Part shown: one piece after another, positions 1 to 14,898 of the stretch
How positions within the stretch are numbered: position 1 is the stretch's first letter
How the letters are laid out: each line of letters begins with the position of its first letter
DNA from: Argopecten irradians
Taxonomy: Eukaryota; Mollusca; Bivalvia; Pectinida; Pectinidae
Assembly: GCF_041381155.1 (NCBI RefSeq)
Contig: NC_091143.1
Location: 42,858,996-42,922,995, forward strand
DNA: 64,000 bases
Reading direction: 5' to 3'
Position numbers and translations under genes: made by a program
The notes under the pieces: model-generated
Seen by the model: only the letters and a program-made list of their open reading frames with translations
Told to the model about the DNA's origin: nothing
Database searches by the model: none

Positions 1-3000
1 AAAACATCTGATTGAGGTGTTACTAGGGTTATCGGGAAAGGCTAAAATCCTGATGTGGTGATATAACATTATAAGTATAACATTCTGATGTGGTGATATA
101 AATGTTATATAAGGCTAATCAATCTGATGTGGTGATATACAAAGTTTATAGCTAACATCTGATGTGGTGATATAATATTATAGAAATGTTAACATCATGT
201 GGTGATATAAGTTATAGGCTAACATCTGATGTGGTGATATAAGTTATATACTATAATTTATTATAGAGTGATATATGTTATATAACATCAGATGATATAA
301 GTTCATGGTTATTATGATGTGGTGATATACAATTATTATAGGCTAACATATTGATGTGATGATACAAAGTTATAGGCATTATATGATGTGGTATAACAAA
401 CAAATATATAATTCCAAATTGATGTGGTGATAGTTATAAAGTTATAAACTTCATATTCTGATATAAAAGTATAATATATTGATGTTAAATCATGATGTTA
501 TTATTATAAGTTATATAACATCAATGATAGTAATAGTTATTATCAAGGTGGATATACAATCAATGATAAAAGTATAGAATTAATGATGGTGATATAAGTG
601 ATATAGGCTAATATATGTTGTGATATATAACAACAATGGTAAAAACATATGATGTAATGATATAATTATATAAATAAATGGGATAAATGATGTCTAATAT
701 GATTATAAGAAATATAAGTGATAACATTGACACTAGTTATAATGATATAAATGAGTGATGTTAGATGATATACAACATATTATAGGCTAACATCTGATGT
801 GTATGTGATATAAGATATACTGTGTAGTGATGTAAGTGATAATAATTATGAGGTGGGAACATCATGTGGTGATATAAGTTAGGCAAACATTTCTGATGTG
901 GGGTGGATATCAATAACAGTATATAGGTAATTCATCTGATGAGGTGGATATAGAAATGTTATAGTACTTATGTCATAATTATCTGATGAGGTGATATAGT
1001 TATAGGCTTACAAACAATGATATAAGTATGCTAAACAACTTACAGATTATATAATATATAAGTTATCATGAAAATGTAATATGGTGGATACTTACACAGA
1101 TTTTTATAGGATATAAAAGTTATAGAAATGTTATGATGGATCAAACAACAATGATATTATATGATAGATATAAAATTATGATACATGATGTGGTGATATA
1201 AGTTATAGGCTAACATCTATGATGATATAAAAAATTATAATATCAAACACTGATGATTGTGATATAAGTTATGTAGGTTAATTATCAAATAGGTGATATA
1301 ACATTATAGTAACATCTGAAAATATTAGTTATAGTGGATATAACATATAATGATAGTATATAATTTATATTCTATTATGATGTGGTGATATATGTTAATA
1401 TGATATAATTTTTCTGATTGTGTATGATATGTTATATAACAACATCTGATAGTAATCATGAATTATTGATTATATGGGGTGGATATATACAAATATGTAG
1501 TATAGGCTTATGAATTATCTGATGTGGTGATATAAGTTAAGGCTATTCTGATATTCTATTGGTGATATAAGTTATATATAAACATCTGATGTGGTGATAT
1601 AAATTATAGGTCTAACATAATGATGTGGTGGATGATATAAGTTATATCTAAATTATCATGATGGTGGTGATATAATAATAGTTATAGGCTATCATCTAAA
1701 TGATTCTGATATAAGTATATATAACAACTGATAACAGAGGTGATATAAAAGTTATAGGCTAATATCTGATATGGTGATATAAGTTATATAAAAAGTTATC
1801 TGATATGTTGATATAATTATAGGGTAAATCTATGATATAGTGATATAGAAATGTTATATCAACATCTGATGTGATGTAAAGTTATAGTGTACAATCATAT
1901 AGTGATATGATTAACATCTGATGTGGTGATATAAGTTATAGTTAATCATCTGATTATTATGATGTGGTAATATAGTTATACAACATGATGTAAGGTCAAA
2001 GTTAAAGTTATAGTGGCTACAACATTATGATGAGGTGATAAGTTATAAAAAAGTGATATGTAATATCAATGAATAGTTTAGGCTAACACTGATGTGGATA
2101 TAAATGTTATAGGCTAACATCTGATGTGGGTGATATAAATTATTAGGCTAGATATAAAATTCTGATGAATGTTAATATCAAACTTATAACAATTATAGTA
2201 ATATATAAGTAATATAGGCTAACATATGAAATGTTAATATAAGTTATAGGCTAATTATTATATGATGGTGATATAAGTTATATATAACATCTGATGTTAA
2301 TATAAGTTATAGGCTAACATTATATCTAGATATAAAAGTTATAGAAATGATATAGTGATTATTATAGATATAAAATCTGATGAAATGATATACAGTTTAG
2401 GCTAAATCTGATGAGGTGATTATATAAGTTATATCAAACATCTGATGTGGTATATAAAGTTATGAAATGTTGATGATCAATATATAAAGTTATATCTAAC
2501 ATATTATGATGTGGTGATATAAACTTATAGGATTACATCTGATGTGGTGATATATGGTTATATATAACATCTGATTATTATGATATAAGTTATAGCATAA
2601 AATCTGATGTGGTGAATAAGTTATAGGCTAACACTGATGTGGTGATATAATTATAGGCTAATATCTGATGAGGTGATATACAGTGATATAGTCTAACATC
2701 TGATTGGTGATATACAAAAGTTTTAGGCTAAACATCTGATAAAAGTGGTGAAAGTTATAGAACTAACATTCTGATAGGTGATATAATATATATCAAACTT
2801 AACATTGATGTGGTGATATAAGTATTATAGGCTAACATCTGATGTGGTATATAAGTTATAGGTTAAATCTGATGTGGTGATATATAAGTTATAGGCTTAA
2901 CATCATTATATGATGTGGTGATACAACAATATAGCTAAATGTTATGATGTAATATTATAGTATTATAGGCTAACATATGATAGGGTTATAAAGTTATAGG

Positions 3001-3798
3001 CTAACATCTGATGTGGTGATATAAGTTATAGAAATGTAACATCTGATGTGGTGATATAAGTTATAGGCTAATATTCTGATGTGGTGATATAATTTTATAT
3101 ATCAAACTTACATCATGATGATGTGGTGAATAAGTTATAGGCTAACATCTGATGTGGTGATATAAGTTATAGGCTAACATATGAGGGTGGTGATATAAGT
3201 TATAGGCTAACATCTGAATGTGGTGATATAAGTTATAGGCTAACATCTGATGTGGTGATATAAGTTATAGGCATTAACATCTGATGATGTGGTGATATAA
3301 GTTATATATAAATCTGATGAGGTCTGATATAAGTTATAGGCTAACATGATGTGGTGATATAACAAAGTTATAGCTAACATATGATGTGGTGATATAAAGA
3401 TATAACAACATCTGATGATGTGGTGATAAAAGTAATATATAGGCTATTAAGATCTGAGGTGATATATAAGTGATTAAGGCTAACATTCTGATGTGGTGAT
3501 ATAAGTTATAGGCTAACATCATATGATGTGGTGATATAAGTTATAGTCATATAACATCTGATTATTGGTGATATAAGTTATAGTTAATTAAATTGATGTT
3601 ATTCTGATAGTTAAGTTATAGCTAAACTTCATGATTATTGATATAAAAGTATAGATATCAAACAACTGATATTCTAAAATTATGAGTTATACAAATGGTG
3701 ATCAACAAGATGATTAGTATAACAGACAAATGTTTGATGAGGGATGGTATAATAAAGTTCTAGTAGGGTCAACAAAAAATATGATGGTGGTATAAAAT
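1..3798. repeat. Scrambled 32-bp satellite (degenerate or badly assembled)
   Basis: Words of the 32-bp satellite that fills 5638-14888 (GATGTGGTGATATAAG, TATAGGCTAACATC) occur throughout, but spacing is irregular and many short AT insertions such as attat, aaatg and aaagtt interrupt them. Order improves around 2990-3560 and decays again after 3560. No gene is visible; the only long ORF (3334-3522, minus) is satellite read through. Either this is an old array edge or, more likely in my view, an unpolished consensus at a contig end. Confidence 0.8.
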
Positions 3799-5637
3799 AC
3801 CAGTCGATACTGTACAGATTATTTAGAATAATTATTATGATGTTAATGATCAAAACATTTTAAAATAGTAATTAATTTAATATATTTTAGGTATTTAAAA
3901 CAATATATAACGTAACAACAAATTATTCTGATATATACAAATCACGAAACTGAATTATTTTGATTGTTTTTTTTAATCCTATTAGATGCATCTCAACATA
4001 AAATGAATAAACCAGTCTGAATTTATTGGATAAATAAATATAATCATGTGAGTGTTAATGATTCATTCTGTCCATGAAATACATAGTCTTTGTCAAAGCT
4101 GAAGCTATTATTGTAACAATTAATAAAAATAAATGTATATAATACATGTAACATTATAAGATACCGGTATAGATTTCAAAGTTATTAATTAACACTGACA
4201 GTATATCACAAAGATGTAAAAAAAAATATACAATTCAACTAGTTATAAATGAATTATGTTGCATCCGTGGTAATAAAAAAATGATAGTTTGATGACTTTT
4301 GTGAATGTTAATATCAAACTTACTATACTTCCAAGATCCGGATTTTCAAGCAAAGCGGCTATTCCTTGATCATCTATATCCACACATACACAACATGTAG
4401 TTTCGTGAGGTGTGTATGTGATTGTTATAACTACATTTATGGAGCAATAGTAATTTATTGGTGGATATTGCACAGAGCTTGAAGGTTGTGGATATGGAAC
4501 AACTTTTTCTTTGCTAAAGCATATGATATGACATTTCTCGTTTCTTCGTGTTACTTAATTTTGATGAATAGTGCTTAAAACATATAGTAATTCATAATGT
4601 TAAATCTGACTATGTGTTTTGATATAACGATGATGTGTAAGTTATATAGTTCATATCCAACACATAGATATACATGTTGATATACAACAGTTATTGGAAT
4701 ATGTATTATAGCCTCTACAGATTATGGACTGATATATACCCTAGTTAGTAATTTTTACCAATATCAAACACATGTGTATGTACCAAACATGATTTTCGTC
4801 ATTAATCAAACTGTGGGGTCGCTGCCAAACATCTGATAGTAGTTAATTATATAATATGAATAATATCAAAACTTTGCATTACAGATTTGGGTCTCCTGAA
4901 AAAAAAATAATGTAAAAATTAACTATATATAACGTATAATGATTCAACTTACAGAAATATATGGATCTAACCTAGACCTTGTTGTTATAATGTATCTTTT
5001 GGATAATATATTATGAGTGGGGTTGATACAAATTACAGTAAGTAAAAGGTGACACGAGGAAAGTTTTAGATTGCCTAATGTAAGATATTATCTAGGCACT
5101 GATATGGACATTCGTGATTATACAAATTAAAAATATACATTACATACCTGGTTGCTCATACATTCTTATCTTGATGGATACATCAGCAGTATCTCCCATG
5201 TGGTTCTTTGTCAGCCTCGACACATTACAGGTAACATAAGTCTGCCGTCAAGTCAGATGCACTGTGTAATCATTTCTGGATATAATGTTAGAAATAAATT
5301 CATGAATCTACCTCTGTTACAAGATGTGTTATAACATCAACTCGAAGAATACTTTTATTGTAGAGTTATGGGTGTTTCTTCTGTGCTGATAAACTCCGCT
5401 GTCATATAGAAGATTCATGTCTGAATTCACTTATGATTTCTTTGTGTTTCACTTCGCCAATGATCCCTCTTTCTTGATTTTTCTGATACTGGATGAAATA
5501 GTCATTGGCGATCTTATCCGACGTCGTTGAAGTTATAGTGTTTTGCAGCCATATATCTTATAGATATAATGGTTTTTTTTTTAGCAAACATACTGCCGTC
5601 TAGATATATTTTTATGCGGGCGCAGTGAACTTCCGTA
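3799..5637 (-). mobile_element. Recombinase element copy 0, truncated and scrambled
   Basis: Aligned by eye with the clean copies downstream, this block runs from the outer end of the hairpin's second arm (CCAGTCGATACTGT near 3800) to the middle of exon 1 (CTTCCGTA at about 5637), where 32-bp satellite starts abruptly. The rest of the hairpin, the first ~63 codons, the promoter and the right end are missing. Many stretches are replaced by satellite-like words such as GATATAA, which ordinary decay would not produce. Confidence 0.75.
4235..5637 (-). pseudogene. Tyrosine recombinase relic, copy 0
   Basis: Recognisable pieces of the 437-aa recombinase gene are present on the minus strand: the C-terminal tail, the HKSE...HY region, the intron acceptor near 4890, the donor near 5150 and the middle of exon 1. 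No long frame survives. The 5' third of exon 1 is absent because the element is cut at 5637. The copy cannot encode the enzyme as written, though some or all of the damage may be consensus error. Confidence 0.7.
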
Positions 5638-8600
5638 TGCTAACATCTGATGTGGTGATATAAGTTATAGGCTAACATCTGATGTGGTGATATAAGTTAT
5701 AGGCTAACATCTGATGTGGTGATATAAGTTATAGGCTAACATCTGATGTGGTGATATAAGTTATAGGCTAACATCTGATGTGGTGATATAGGTTATAGGC
5801 TAACATCTGATGAGGTGATATAAGTTATAGGCTAACATCTGATGTGGTGATAAGTTATAGGCTAACATCTGATGTGGTGATACAAGTTATAGGCTAACAT
5901 CTGATGTGGTGATATAAGTTATAGGCTAACATCTGATGTGGTGATATAAGTTATAGGCTAACATCTGATGTGGTGATATAAGTTATAGGCTAACATCTGA
6001 TGTGGTGATATAAGTTATAGGCTAACATCTGATGTGGTGATATAAGTTATAGGCTAACATCTGATGTGGTGATATAAGTTATAGGCTAACATCTGATGTG
6101 GTGATATAAGTTATAGGCTAACATCTGATGTGGTGATATAAGTTATAGGCTAACATCTGATGTGGTGATATAAGTTATAGGCTAACATCTGATGTGGTGA
6201 TATAAGTTATAGGCTAACATCTGATGTGGTGATATAAGTTATAGGCTAACATCTGATGTGGTGATATAAGTTATAGGCTAACATCTGATGTGGTGATATA
6301 AGTTATAGGCTAACATCTGATGTGGTGATATAAGTTATAGGCTAACATCTGATGTGGTGATATAAGTTATAGGCTAACATCTGATGAGGTGATATAAGTT
6401 ATAGGCTAACATCTGATGTGGTGATATAAGTTATAGGCTAACATCTGATGTGGTGATATAAGTTATAGGCTAACATCTGATGTGGTGATATAAGTTATAG
6501 GCTAACATCTGATGTGGTGATATAAGTTATAGGCTAACATCTGATGTGGTGATATAAGTTATAGGCTAACATCTGATGAGGTGATATAAGTTATAGGCTA
6601 ACATCTGATGTGGTGATATAAGTTATAGGCTAACATCTGATGTGGTGATATAAGTTATAGGCTAACATCTGATGTGGTGATATAAGTTATAGGCTAACAT
6701 CTGATGTGGTGATATAAGTTATAGGCTAACATCTGATGTGGTGATATAAGTTATAGGCTAACATCTGATGAGGTGATATAAGTTATAGGCTAACATCTGA
6801 TGTGGTGATATAAGTTATAGGCTAACATCTGATGTGGTGATATAAGTTATAGGCTAACATCTGATGTGGTGATATAAGTTATAGGCTAACATCTGATGTG
6901 GTGATATAAGTTATAGGCTAACATCTGATGTGGTGATATAAGTTATAGGCTAACATCTGATGTGGTGATATAAGTTATAGGCTAACATCTGATGTGGTGA
7001 TATAAGTTATAGGCTAACATCTGATGTGGTGATATAAGTTATAGGCTAACATCTGATGTGGTGATATAAGTTATAGGCTAACATCTGATGTGGTGATATA
7101 TAAGTTATAGGCTAACATCTGATGTGGTGATATAAGTTATAGGCTAACATCTGATGTGGTGATATAAGTTATAGGCTAACATCTGATGTGGTGATATAAG
7201 TTATAGGCTAACATCTGATGTGGTGATATAAGTTATAGGCTAACATCTGATGTGGTGATATAAGTTATAGGCTAACATCTGATGTGGTGATATAAGTTAT
7301 AGGCTAACATCTGATGTGGTGATATAAGTTATAGGCTAACATCTGATGTGGTGATATAAGTTATAGGCTAACATCTGATGTGGTGATATAAGTTATAGGC
7401 TAACATCTGATGTGGTGATATAAGTTATAGGCTAACATCTGATGTGGTGATATAAGTTATAGGCTAACATCTGATGTGGTGATATAAGTTATAGGCTAAC
7501 ATCTGATGTGGTGATATAAGTTATAGGCTAACATCTGATGTGGTGATATAAGTTATAGGCTAACATCTGATGTGGTGATATAAGTTATAGGCTAACATCT
7601 GATGAGGTGATATAAGTTATAGGCTAACATCTGATGTGGTGATATAAGTTATAGGCTAACATCTGATGTGGTGATATAAGTTATAGGCTAACATCTGATG
7701 TGGTGATATAAGTTATAGGCTAACATCTGATGTGGTGATATAAGTTATAGGCTAACATCTGATGTGGTGATATAAGTTATAGGCTAACATCTGATGTGGT
7801 GATATAAGTTATAGGCTAACATCTGATGTGGTGATATAAGTTATCGGCGGCTAACATCTGATGAGGTGATATAAGATATAGGCTAACATCTGATGTGGTG
7901 ATATAAGTTATAGGCTAACATCTGATGTGGTGATATAAGTTATAGGCTAACATCTGATGTGGTGATATAAGTTATAGGCTAACATCTGATGTGGTGATAT
8001 AAGTTATAGGCTAACATCTGATGTGGTGATATAAGTTATCGGCTAACATCTGATGAGGTGATATAAGTTATAGGCTAACATCTGATGTGGTGATATAAGT
8101 TATAGGCTAACATCTGATGTGGTGATATAAGTTATAGGCTAACATCTGATGTGGTGATATAAGTTATAGGCTAACATCTGATGTGGTGATATAAGTTATA
8201 GGCTAACATCTGATGTGGTGATATAAGTTATAGGCTAACATCTGATGTGGTGATATAAGTTATAGGCTAACATCTGATGTGGTGATATAAGTTATAGGCT
8301 AACATCTGATGTGGTGATATAAGTTATAGGCTAACATCTGATGTGGTGATATAAGTTATAGGCTAACATCTGATGTGGTGATATAAGTTATAGGCTAACA
8401 TCTGATGGGTGATATAAGTTATAGGCTAACATCTGATGTGGTGATATAAGTTATAGGCTAACATCTGATGTGGTGATATAAGTTATAGGCTAACATCTGA
8501 TGTGGTGATATAAGTTATAGGCTAACATCTGATGAGGTGATATAAGTTATAGGCTAACATCTGATGTGGTGATATAAGTTATAGGCTAACATCTGATGTG

Positions 8601-11600
8601 GTGATATAAGTTATATAATCTGATGTGGTGATATAAGTTATAGGCTAACATCTGATGTGGTGATATAAGTTATAGGCTAACATCTGATGTGGTGATATAA
8701 GTTATAGGCTAACATCTGATGTGGTGATATAAGTTATAGGCTAACATCTGATGTGGTGATATAAGTTATCGGCTAACATCTGATGTGGTGATATAAGTTA
8801 TAGGCTAACATCTGATGTGGTGATATAAGTTATAGGCTAACATCTGATGTGGTGATATAAGTTATAGGCTAACATCTGATGTGGTGATATAAGTTATAGG
8901 CTAACATCTGATGTGGTGATATAAGTTATAGGCTAACATCTGATGTGGTGATATAAGTTATCGGCTAACATCTGATGTGGTGATATAAGTTATAGGCTAA
9001 CATCTGATGTGGTGATATAAGTTATAGGCTAACATCTGATGTGGTGATATAAGTTATAGGCTAACATCTGATGTGTGATATAAGTGATATATAGTTATAG
9101 GCTAACATCTGATGTGGTGATATAAGTTATAGGCTAACATCTGATGAGGTGATATAAGTTATAGGCTAACATCTGATGTGGTGATATAAGTTATAGGCTA
9201 ACATCTGATGTGGTGATATAAGTTATAGGCTAACATCTGATGTGGTGATATAAGTTATAGGCTAACATCTGATGTGGTGATATAAGTTATAGGCTAACAT
9301 CTGATGTGGTGATATAAGTTATAGGCTAACATCTGATGTGGTGATATAAGTTATAGGCTACTAACATCTGATGTGGGTGATATAAGTTATAGGCTAACAT
9401 CTGATGTGGTGATATAAGTTATAGGCTAACATCTGATGTGGTGATATAAGTTATAGGCTAACATCTGATGTGGTGATATAAGTTATAGGCTAACATCTGA
9501 TGTGGTGATATAAGTTATAGGCTAACATCTGATGTGGTGATATAAGTTATAGGCTAACATCTGATGAGGTGATATAAGTTATAGGCTAACATCTGATGTG
9601 GTGATATAAGTTATAGGCTAACATCTGATGTGGTGATATAAGTTATAGGCTAACATCTGATGTGGTGATATAAGTTATAGGCTAACATCTGATGTGGTGA
9701 TATAAGTTATAGGCTAACATCTGATGTGGTGATATAAGTTATAGGCTAACATCTGATGTGGTGATATAAGTTATAGGCTAACATCTGATGTGGTGATATA
9801 AGTTATAGGCTAACATCTGATGTGGTGATATAAGTTATAGGCTAACATCTGATGTGGTGATATAAGTTATAGGCTAACATCTGATGTGGTGATATAAGTT
9901 ATAGGCTAACATCTGATGTGGTGATATAAGTTATAGGCTAACATCTGATGTGGTGATATAAGTTATAGGCTAACATCTGATGTGGTGATATAAGTTATAG
10001 GCTAACATCTGATGTGGTGATATAAGTTATAGGCTAACATCTGATGTGGTGATATAAGTTATAGGCTAACATCTGATGTGGTGATATAAGTTATAGGCTA
10101 ACATCTGATGTGGTGATATAAGTTATAGGCTAACATCTGATGTGGTGATATAAGTTATAGGCTAACATCTGATGTGGTGATATAAGTTTATAGGCTAACA
10201 TCTGATGTGGTGATATAAGTTATAGGCTAACATCTGATGTGGTGATATAAGTTATAGGCTAACATCTGATGTGGTGATATAAGTTATAGGCTAACATCTG
10301 ATGTGGTGATATAAGTTATAGGCTAACATCTGATGTGGTGATATAAGTTATAGGCTAACATCTGATGGGTGTGATATAAGTTATAGGCTAACATCTGATG
10401 TGGTGATATAAGTTATAGGCTAACATCTGATGTGGTGATATAAGTTATAGGCTAACATCTGATGTGGTGATATAAGTTATAGGCTAACATCTGATGTGGT
10501 GATATAAGTTATAGGCTAACATCTGATGTGGTGATATAAGTTATAGGCTAACATCTGATGTGGTGATATAAGTTATAGGCTAACATCTGATGTGGTGATA
10601 TAAGTTATAGGCTAACATCTGATGTGGTGATATAAGTTATAGGCTAACATCTGATGTGTGTGATATAAGTTATAGGCTAACATCTGATGTGGTGATATAA
10701 GTTATAGGCTAACATCTGATATGTGGTGATATAAGTTATAGGCTAACATCTGATGAGGTGATATAAGTTATAGGCTAACATCTGATGTGGTGATATAAGT
10801 TATAGGCTAACATCTGATGTGGTGATATAAGTTATAGGCTAACATCTGATGTGGTGATATAAGTTATAGGCTAACATCTGATGTGGTGATATAAGTTATA
10901 GGCTAACATCTGATGTGGTGATATAAGTTATAGGCTAACATCTGATGTGGTGATATAAGTTATAGGCTAACATCTGATGTGGTGATATAAGTTATAGGCT
11001 AACATCTGATGTGGTGATATAAGTTATAGGCTAACATCTGATGTGGTGATATAAGTTATAGGCTAACATCTGATGTGGTGATATAAGTTATAGGCTAACA
11101 TCTGATGTGGTGATATAAGTTATAGGCTAACATCTGATGTGGTGATATAAGTTATAGGCTAACATCTGATGTGGTGATATAAGTTATAGGCTAACATCTG
11201 ATGTGGTGATATAAGTTATAGGCTAACATCTGATGTGGTGATATAAGTTATAGGCTAACATCTGATGTGGTGATATAAGTTATAGGCTAACATCTGATGT
11301 GGTGATATAAGTTATAGGCTAACATCTGATGTGGTGATATAAGTTATAGGCTAACATCTGATGTGGTGATATAAGTTATAGGCTAACATCTGATGTGGTG
11401 ATATAAGTTATAGGCTAACATCTGATGTGGTGATATAAGTTATAGGCTAACATCTGATGTGGTGATATAAGTTATAGGCTAACATCTGATGTGGTGATAT
11501 AAGTTATAGGCTAACATCTGATGTGGTGATATAAGTTATAGGCTAACATCTGATGTGGTGATATAAGTTATAGGCTAACATCTGATGTGGTGATATAAGT

Positions 11601-14600
11601 TATAGGCCAACATCTGATGTGGTGATATAAGTTATAGGCTAACATCTGATGTGGTGATATAAGTTATAGGCTAACATCTGATGTGGTGATATAAGTTATA
11701 GGCTAACATCTGATGTGGTGATATAAGTTATAGGCTAACATCTGATGTGGTGATATAAGTTATAGGCTAACATCTGATGTGGTGATATAAGTTATAGGCT
11801 AACATCTGATGTGGTGATATAAGTTATAGGCTAACATCTGATGTGGTGATATAAGTTATAGGCTAACATCTGATGTGGTGATATAAGTTATAGGCTAACA
11901 TCTGATGTGGTGATATAAGTTATAGGCTAACATCTGATGTGGTGATATAAGTTATAGGCTAACATCTGATGAGGTGATATAAGTTATAGGCTAACATCTG
12001 ATGTGGTGATATAAGTTAAAGGCTAACATCTGATGAGGTGATACAAGTTATAGGCTAACATCTGATGTGGTGATATAAGTTATAGGCTAACATCTGATGA
12101 GGTGATATAAGTTATAGGCTAACATCTGATGTGGTGATATAAGTTATAGGCTAACATCTGATGTGGTGATATAAGTTATAGGCTAACATCTGATGTGGTG
12201 ATATAAGTTATAGGCTAACATCTGATGTGGTGATATAAGTTATAGGCTAACATCTGATGTGGTGATATAAGTTATAGGCTAACATCTGATGTGGTGATAT
12301 AAGTTATAGGCTAACATCTGATGTGGTGATATAAGTTATAGGCTAACATCTGATGTGGTGATATAAGTTATAGGCTAACATCTGATGTGGTGATATAAGT
12401 TATAGGCTAACATCTGATGTGGTGATATAAGTTATAGGCTAACATCTGATGTGGTGATATAAGTTATAGGCTAACATCTGATGTGGTGATATAAGTTATA
12501 GGCTAACATCTGATGTGGTGATACAAGTTATAGGCTAACATCTGATGTGGTGATATAAGTTATAGGCTAACATCTGATGTGGTGATATAAGTTATAGGCT
12601 AACATCTGATGTGGTGATATAAGTTATAGGCTAACATCTGATGTGGTGATATAAGTTATAGGCTAACATCTGATGTGGTGATATAAGTTATAGGCTAACA
12701 TCTGATGTGGTGATATAAGTTATAGGCTAACATCTGATGTGGTGATATAAGTTATAGGCTAACAATTGATGTGGTGATATAAGTTATAGGCTAACATCTG
12801 ATGTGGTGATATGAGATAAAGGCTAACATCTGATTTGGCGATATAAGTTATAGGCTAACATCTGATGTGGTGATATAAGTTATAGGCTAACATCTGATGT
12901 GGTGATATAAGTTATAGGCTAACATCTGATGTGGTGATATAAGTTATAGGCTAACATCTGATGTGGTGATATAAGTTATAGGCTAACATCTGATGTGGTG
13001 ATATAAGTTATAGGCTAACATCTGATGTGGTGATATAAGTTATAGGCTAACATCTGATGTGGTGATATAAGTTATAGGCTAACATCTGATGTGGTGATAT
13101 AAGTTATAGGCTAACATCTGATGTGGTGATATAAGTTATAGGCTAACATCTGATGTGGTGATATAAGTTATAGGCTAACATCTGATGTGGTGATATAAGT
13201 TATAGGCTTAACATCTGATGTGGTGATATAAGTTATAGGCTAACATCTGATGTGGTGATATAAGTTATAGGCTAACATCTGATGTGGTGATATAAGTTAT
13301 AGGCTAACATCTGATGTGGTGATATAAGTTATAGGCTAACATCTGATGTGGTGATATAAGTTATAGGCTAACATCTGATGTGGTGATATAAGTTATAGGC
13401 TAACATCTGATGTGGTGATATAAGTTATAGGCTAACATCTGATGTGGTGATATAAGTTATAGGCTAACATCTGATGTGGTGATATAAGTTATAGGCTAAC
13501 ATCTGATGTGGTGATATAAGTTATAGGCTAACATCTGATGTGGTGATATAAGTTATAGGCTAACATCTGATGTGGTGATATAAGTTATAGGCTAACATCT
13601 GATGTGGTGATATAAGTTATAGGCTAACATCTGATGATGTGGTGATATAAGTTATAGGCTAACATCTGATGTGGTGATATAAGTTATAGGCTAACATCTG
13701 ATGTGGTGATATAAGTTATAGGCTAACATCTGATGTGGTGATACAAGTTATAGGCTAACATTTGATGTGGTGATATAAGTTATAGGCTAACATCTGATGT
13801 GGTGATATAAGTTATAGGCTAACATCTGATGTGGTGATATAAGTTATAGGCTAACATCTGATGTGGTGATATAAGTTATAGGCTAACATCTGATGTGGTG
13901 ATATAAGTTATAGGCTAACATCTGATGTGGTGATATAAGTTATAGGCTAACATCTGATGTGGTGATATAAGTTATAGGCTAACATCTGATGTGGTGATAT
14001 AAGTTATAGGCTAACATCTGATGTGGTGATATAAGTTATAGGCTAACATCTGATGTGGTGATATAAGTTATAGGCTAACATCTGATGTGGTGATATAAGT
14101 TATAGGCTAACATCTGATGTGGTGATATAAGTTATAGGCTAACATCTGATGGGTGATATAAGTTATAGGCTAACATCTGATGTGGTGATATAAGTTATAG
14201 GCTAACATCTGATGTGGTGATATAAGTTATAGGCTAACATCTGATGTGGTGATATAAGTTATAGGCTAACATCTGATGTGGTGATATAAGTTATAGGCTA
14301 ACATCTGATGTGGTGATATAAGTTATAGGCTAACATCTGATGTGGTGATATAAGTTATAGGCTAACATCTGATGAGGTGATATAAGTTATAGGCTAACAT
14401 CTGATGTGGTGATATAAGTTATAGGCTAACATCTGATGTGGTGATATAAGTTATAGGCTAACATCTGATGTGGTGATATAAGTTATAGGCTAACATCTGA
14501 TGTGGTGATATAAGTTATAGGCTAACATCTGATGTGGTGATATAAGTTATAGGCTAACATCTGATGTGGTGATATAAGTTATAGGCTAACATCTGATGTG

Positions 14601-14888
14601 GTGATATAAGTTATAGGCTAACATCTGATGAGGTGATATAAGTTATAGGCTAACATCTGATGTGGTGATATAAGTTATAGGCTAACATCTGATGTGGTGA
14701 TATAAGTTATAGGCTAACATCTGATGTGGTGATATAAGTTATAGGCTAACATCTGATGTGGTGATATAAGTTATAGGCTAACATCTGATGTGGTGATATA
14801 AGTTATAGGCTAACATCTGATGTGGTGATATAAGTTATAGGCTAACATCTGATGTGGTGATATAAGTTATAGGCCAACATCTGATGGG
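5638..14888. repeat. Main 32-bp satellite array, about 290 monomers
   Basis: Near-perfect head-to-tail array. The 32-bp monomer is TATAAGTTATA, then GGCTA, then ACATCTGATGT, then GGTGA: two perfect 11-bp dyads separated by two 5-bp spacers. Most monomers are identical. The commonest variant changes GATGTGG to GATGAGG, which spoils the second dyad; others change GGCTAAC to GGCCAAC or GATATAAG to GATACAAG. A few monomers carry small indels (near 7850, 8400, 8620, 9080, 10370, 13630). As 32 is not a multiple of three and stops occur in all frames, the array does not encode protein. Confidence 0.98.
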
Positions 14889-14898
14889 TTATATTATA

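Noticed and set aside
3334-4473. Minus ORFs of 62 and 76 aa
   Set aside because: The first is satellite read through; the second is a scrambled piece of the recombinase tail.
5638-14888. CRISPR-like array (regular short repeats)
   Set aside because: The 32-bp units are contiguous with no unique spacers, and the surroundings are eukaryotic.
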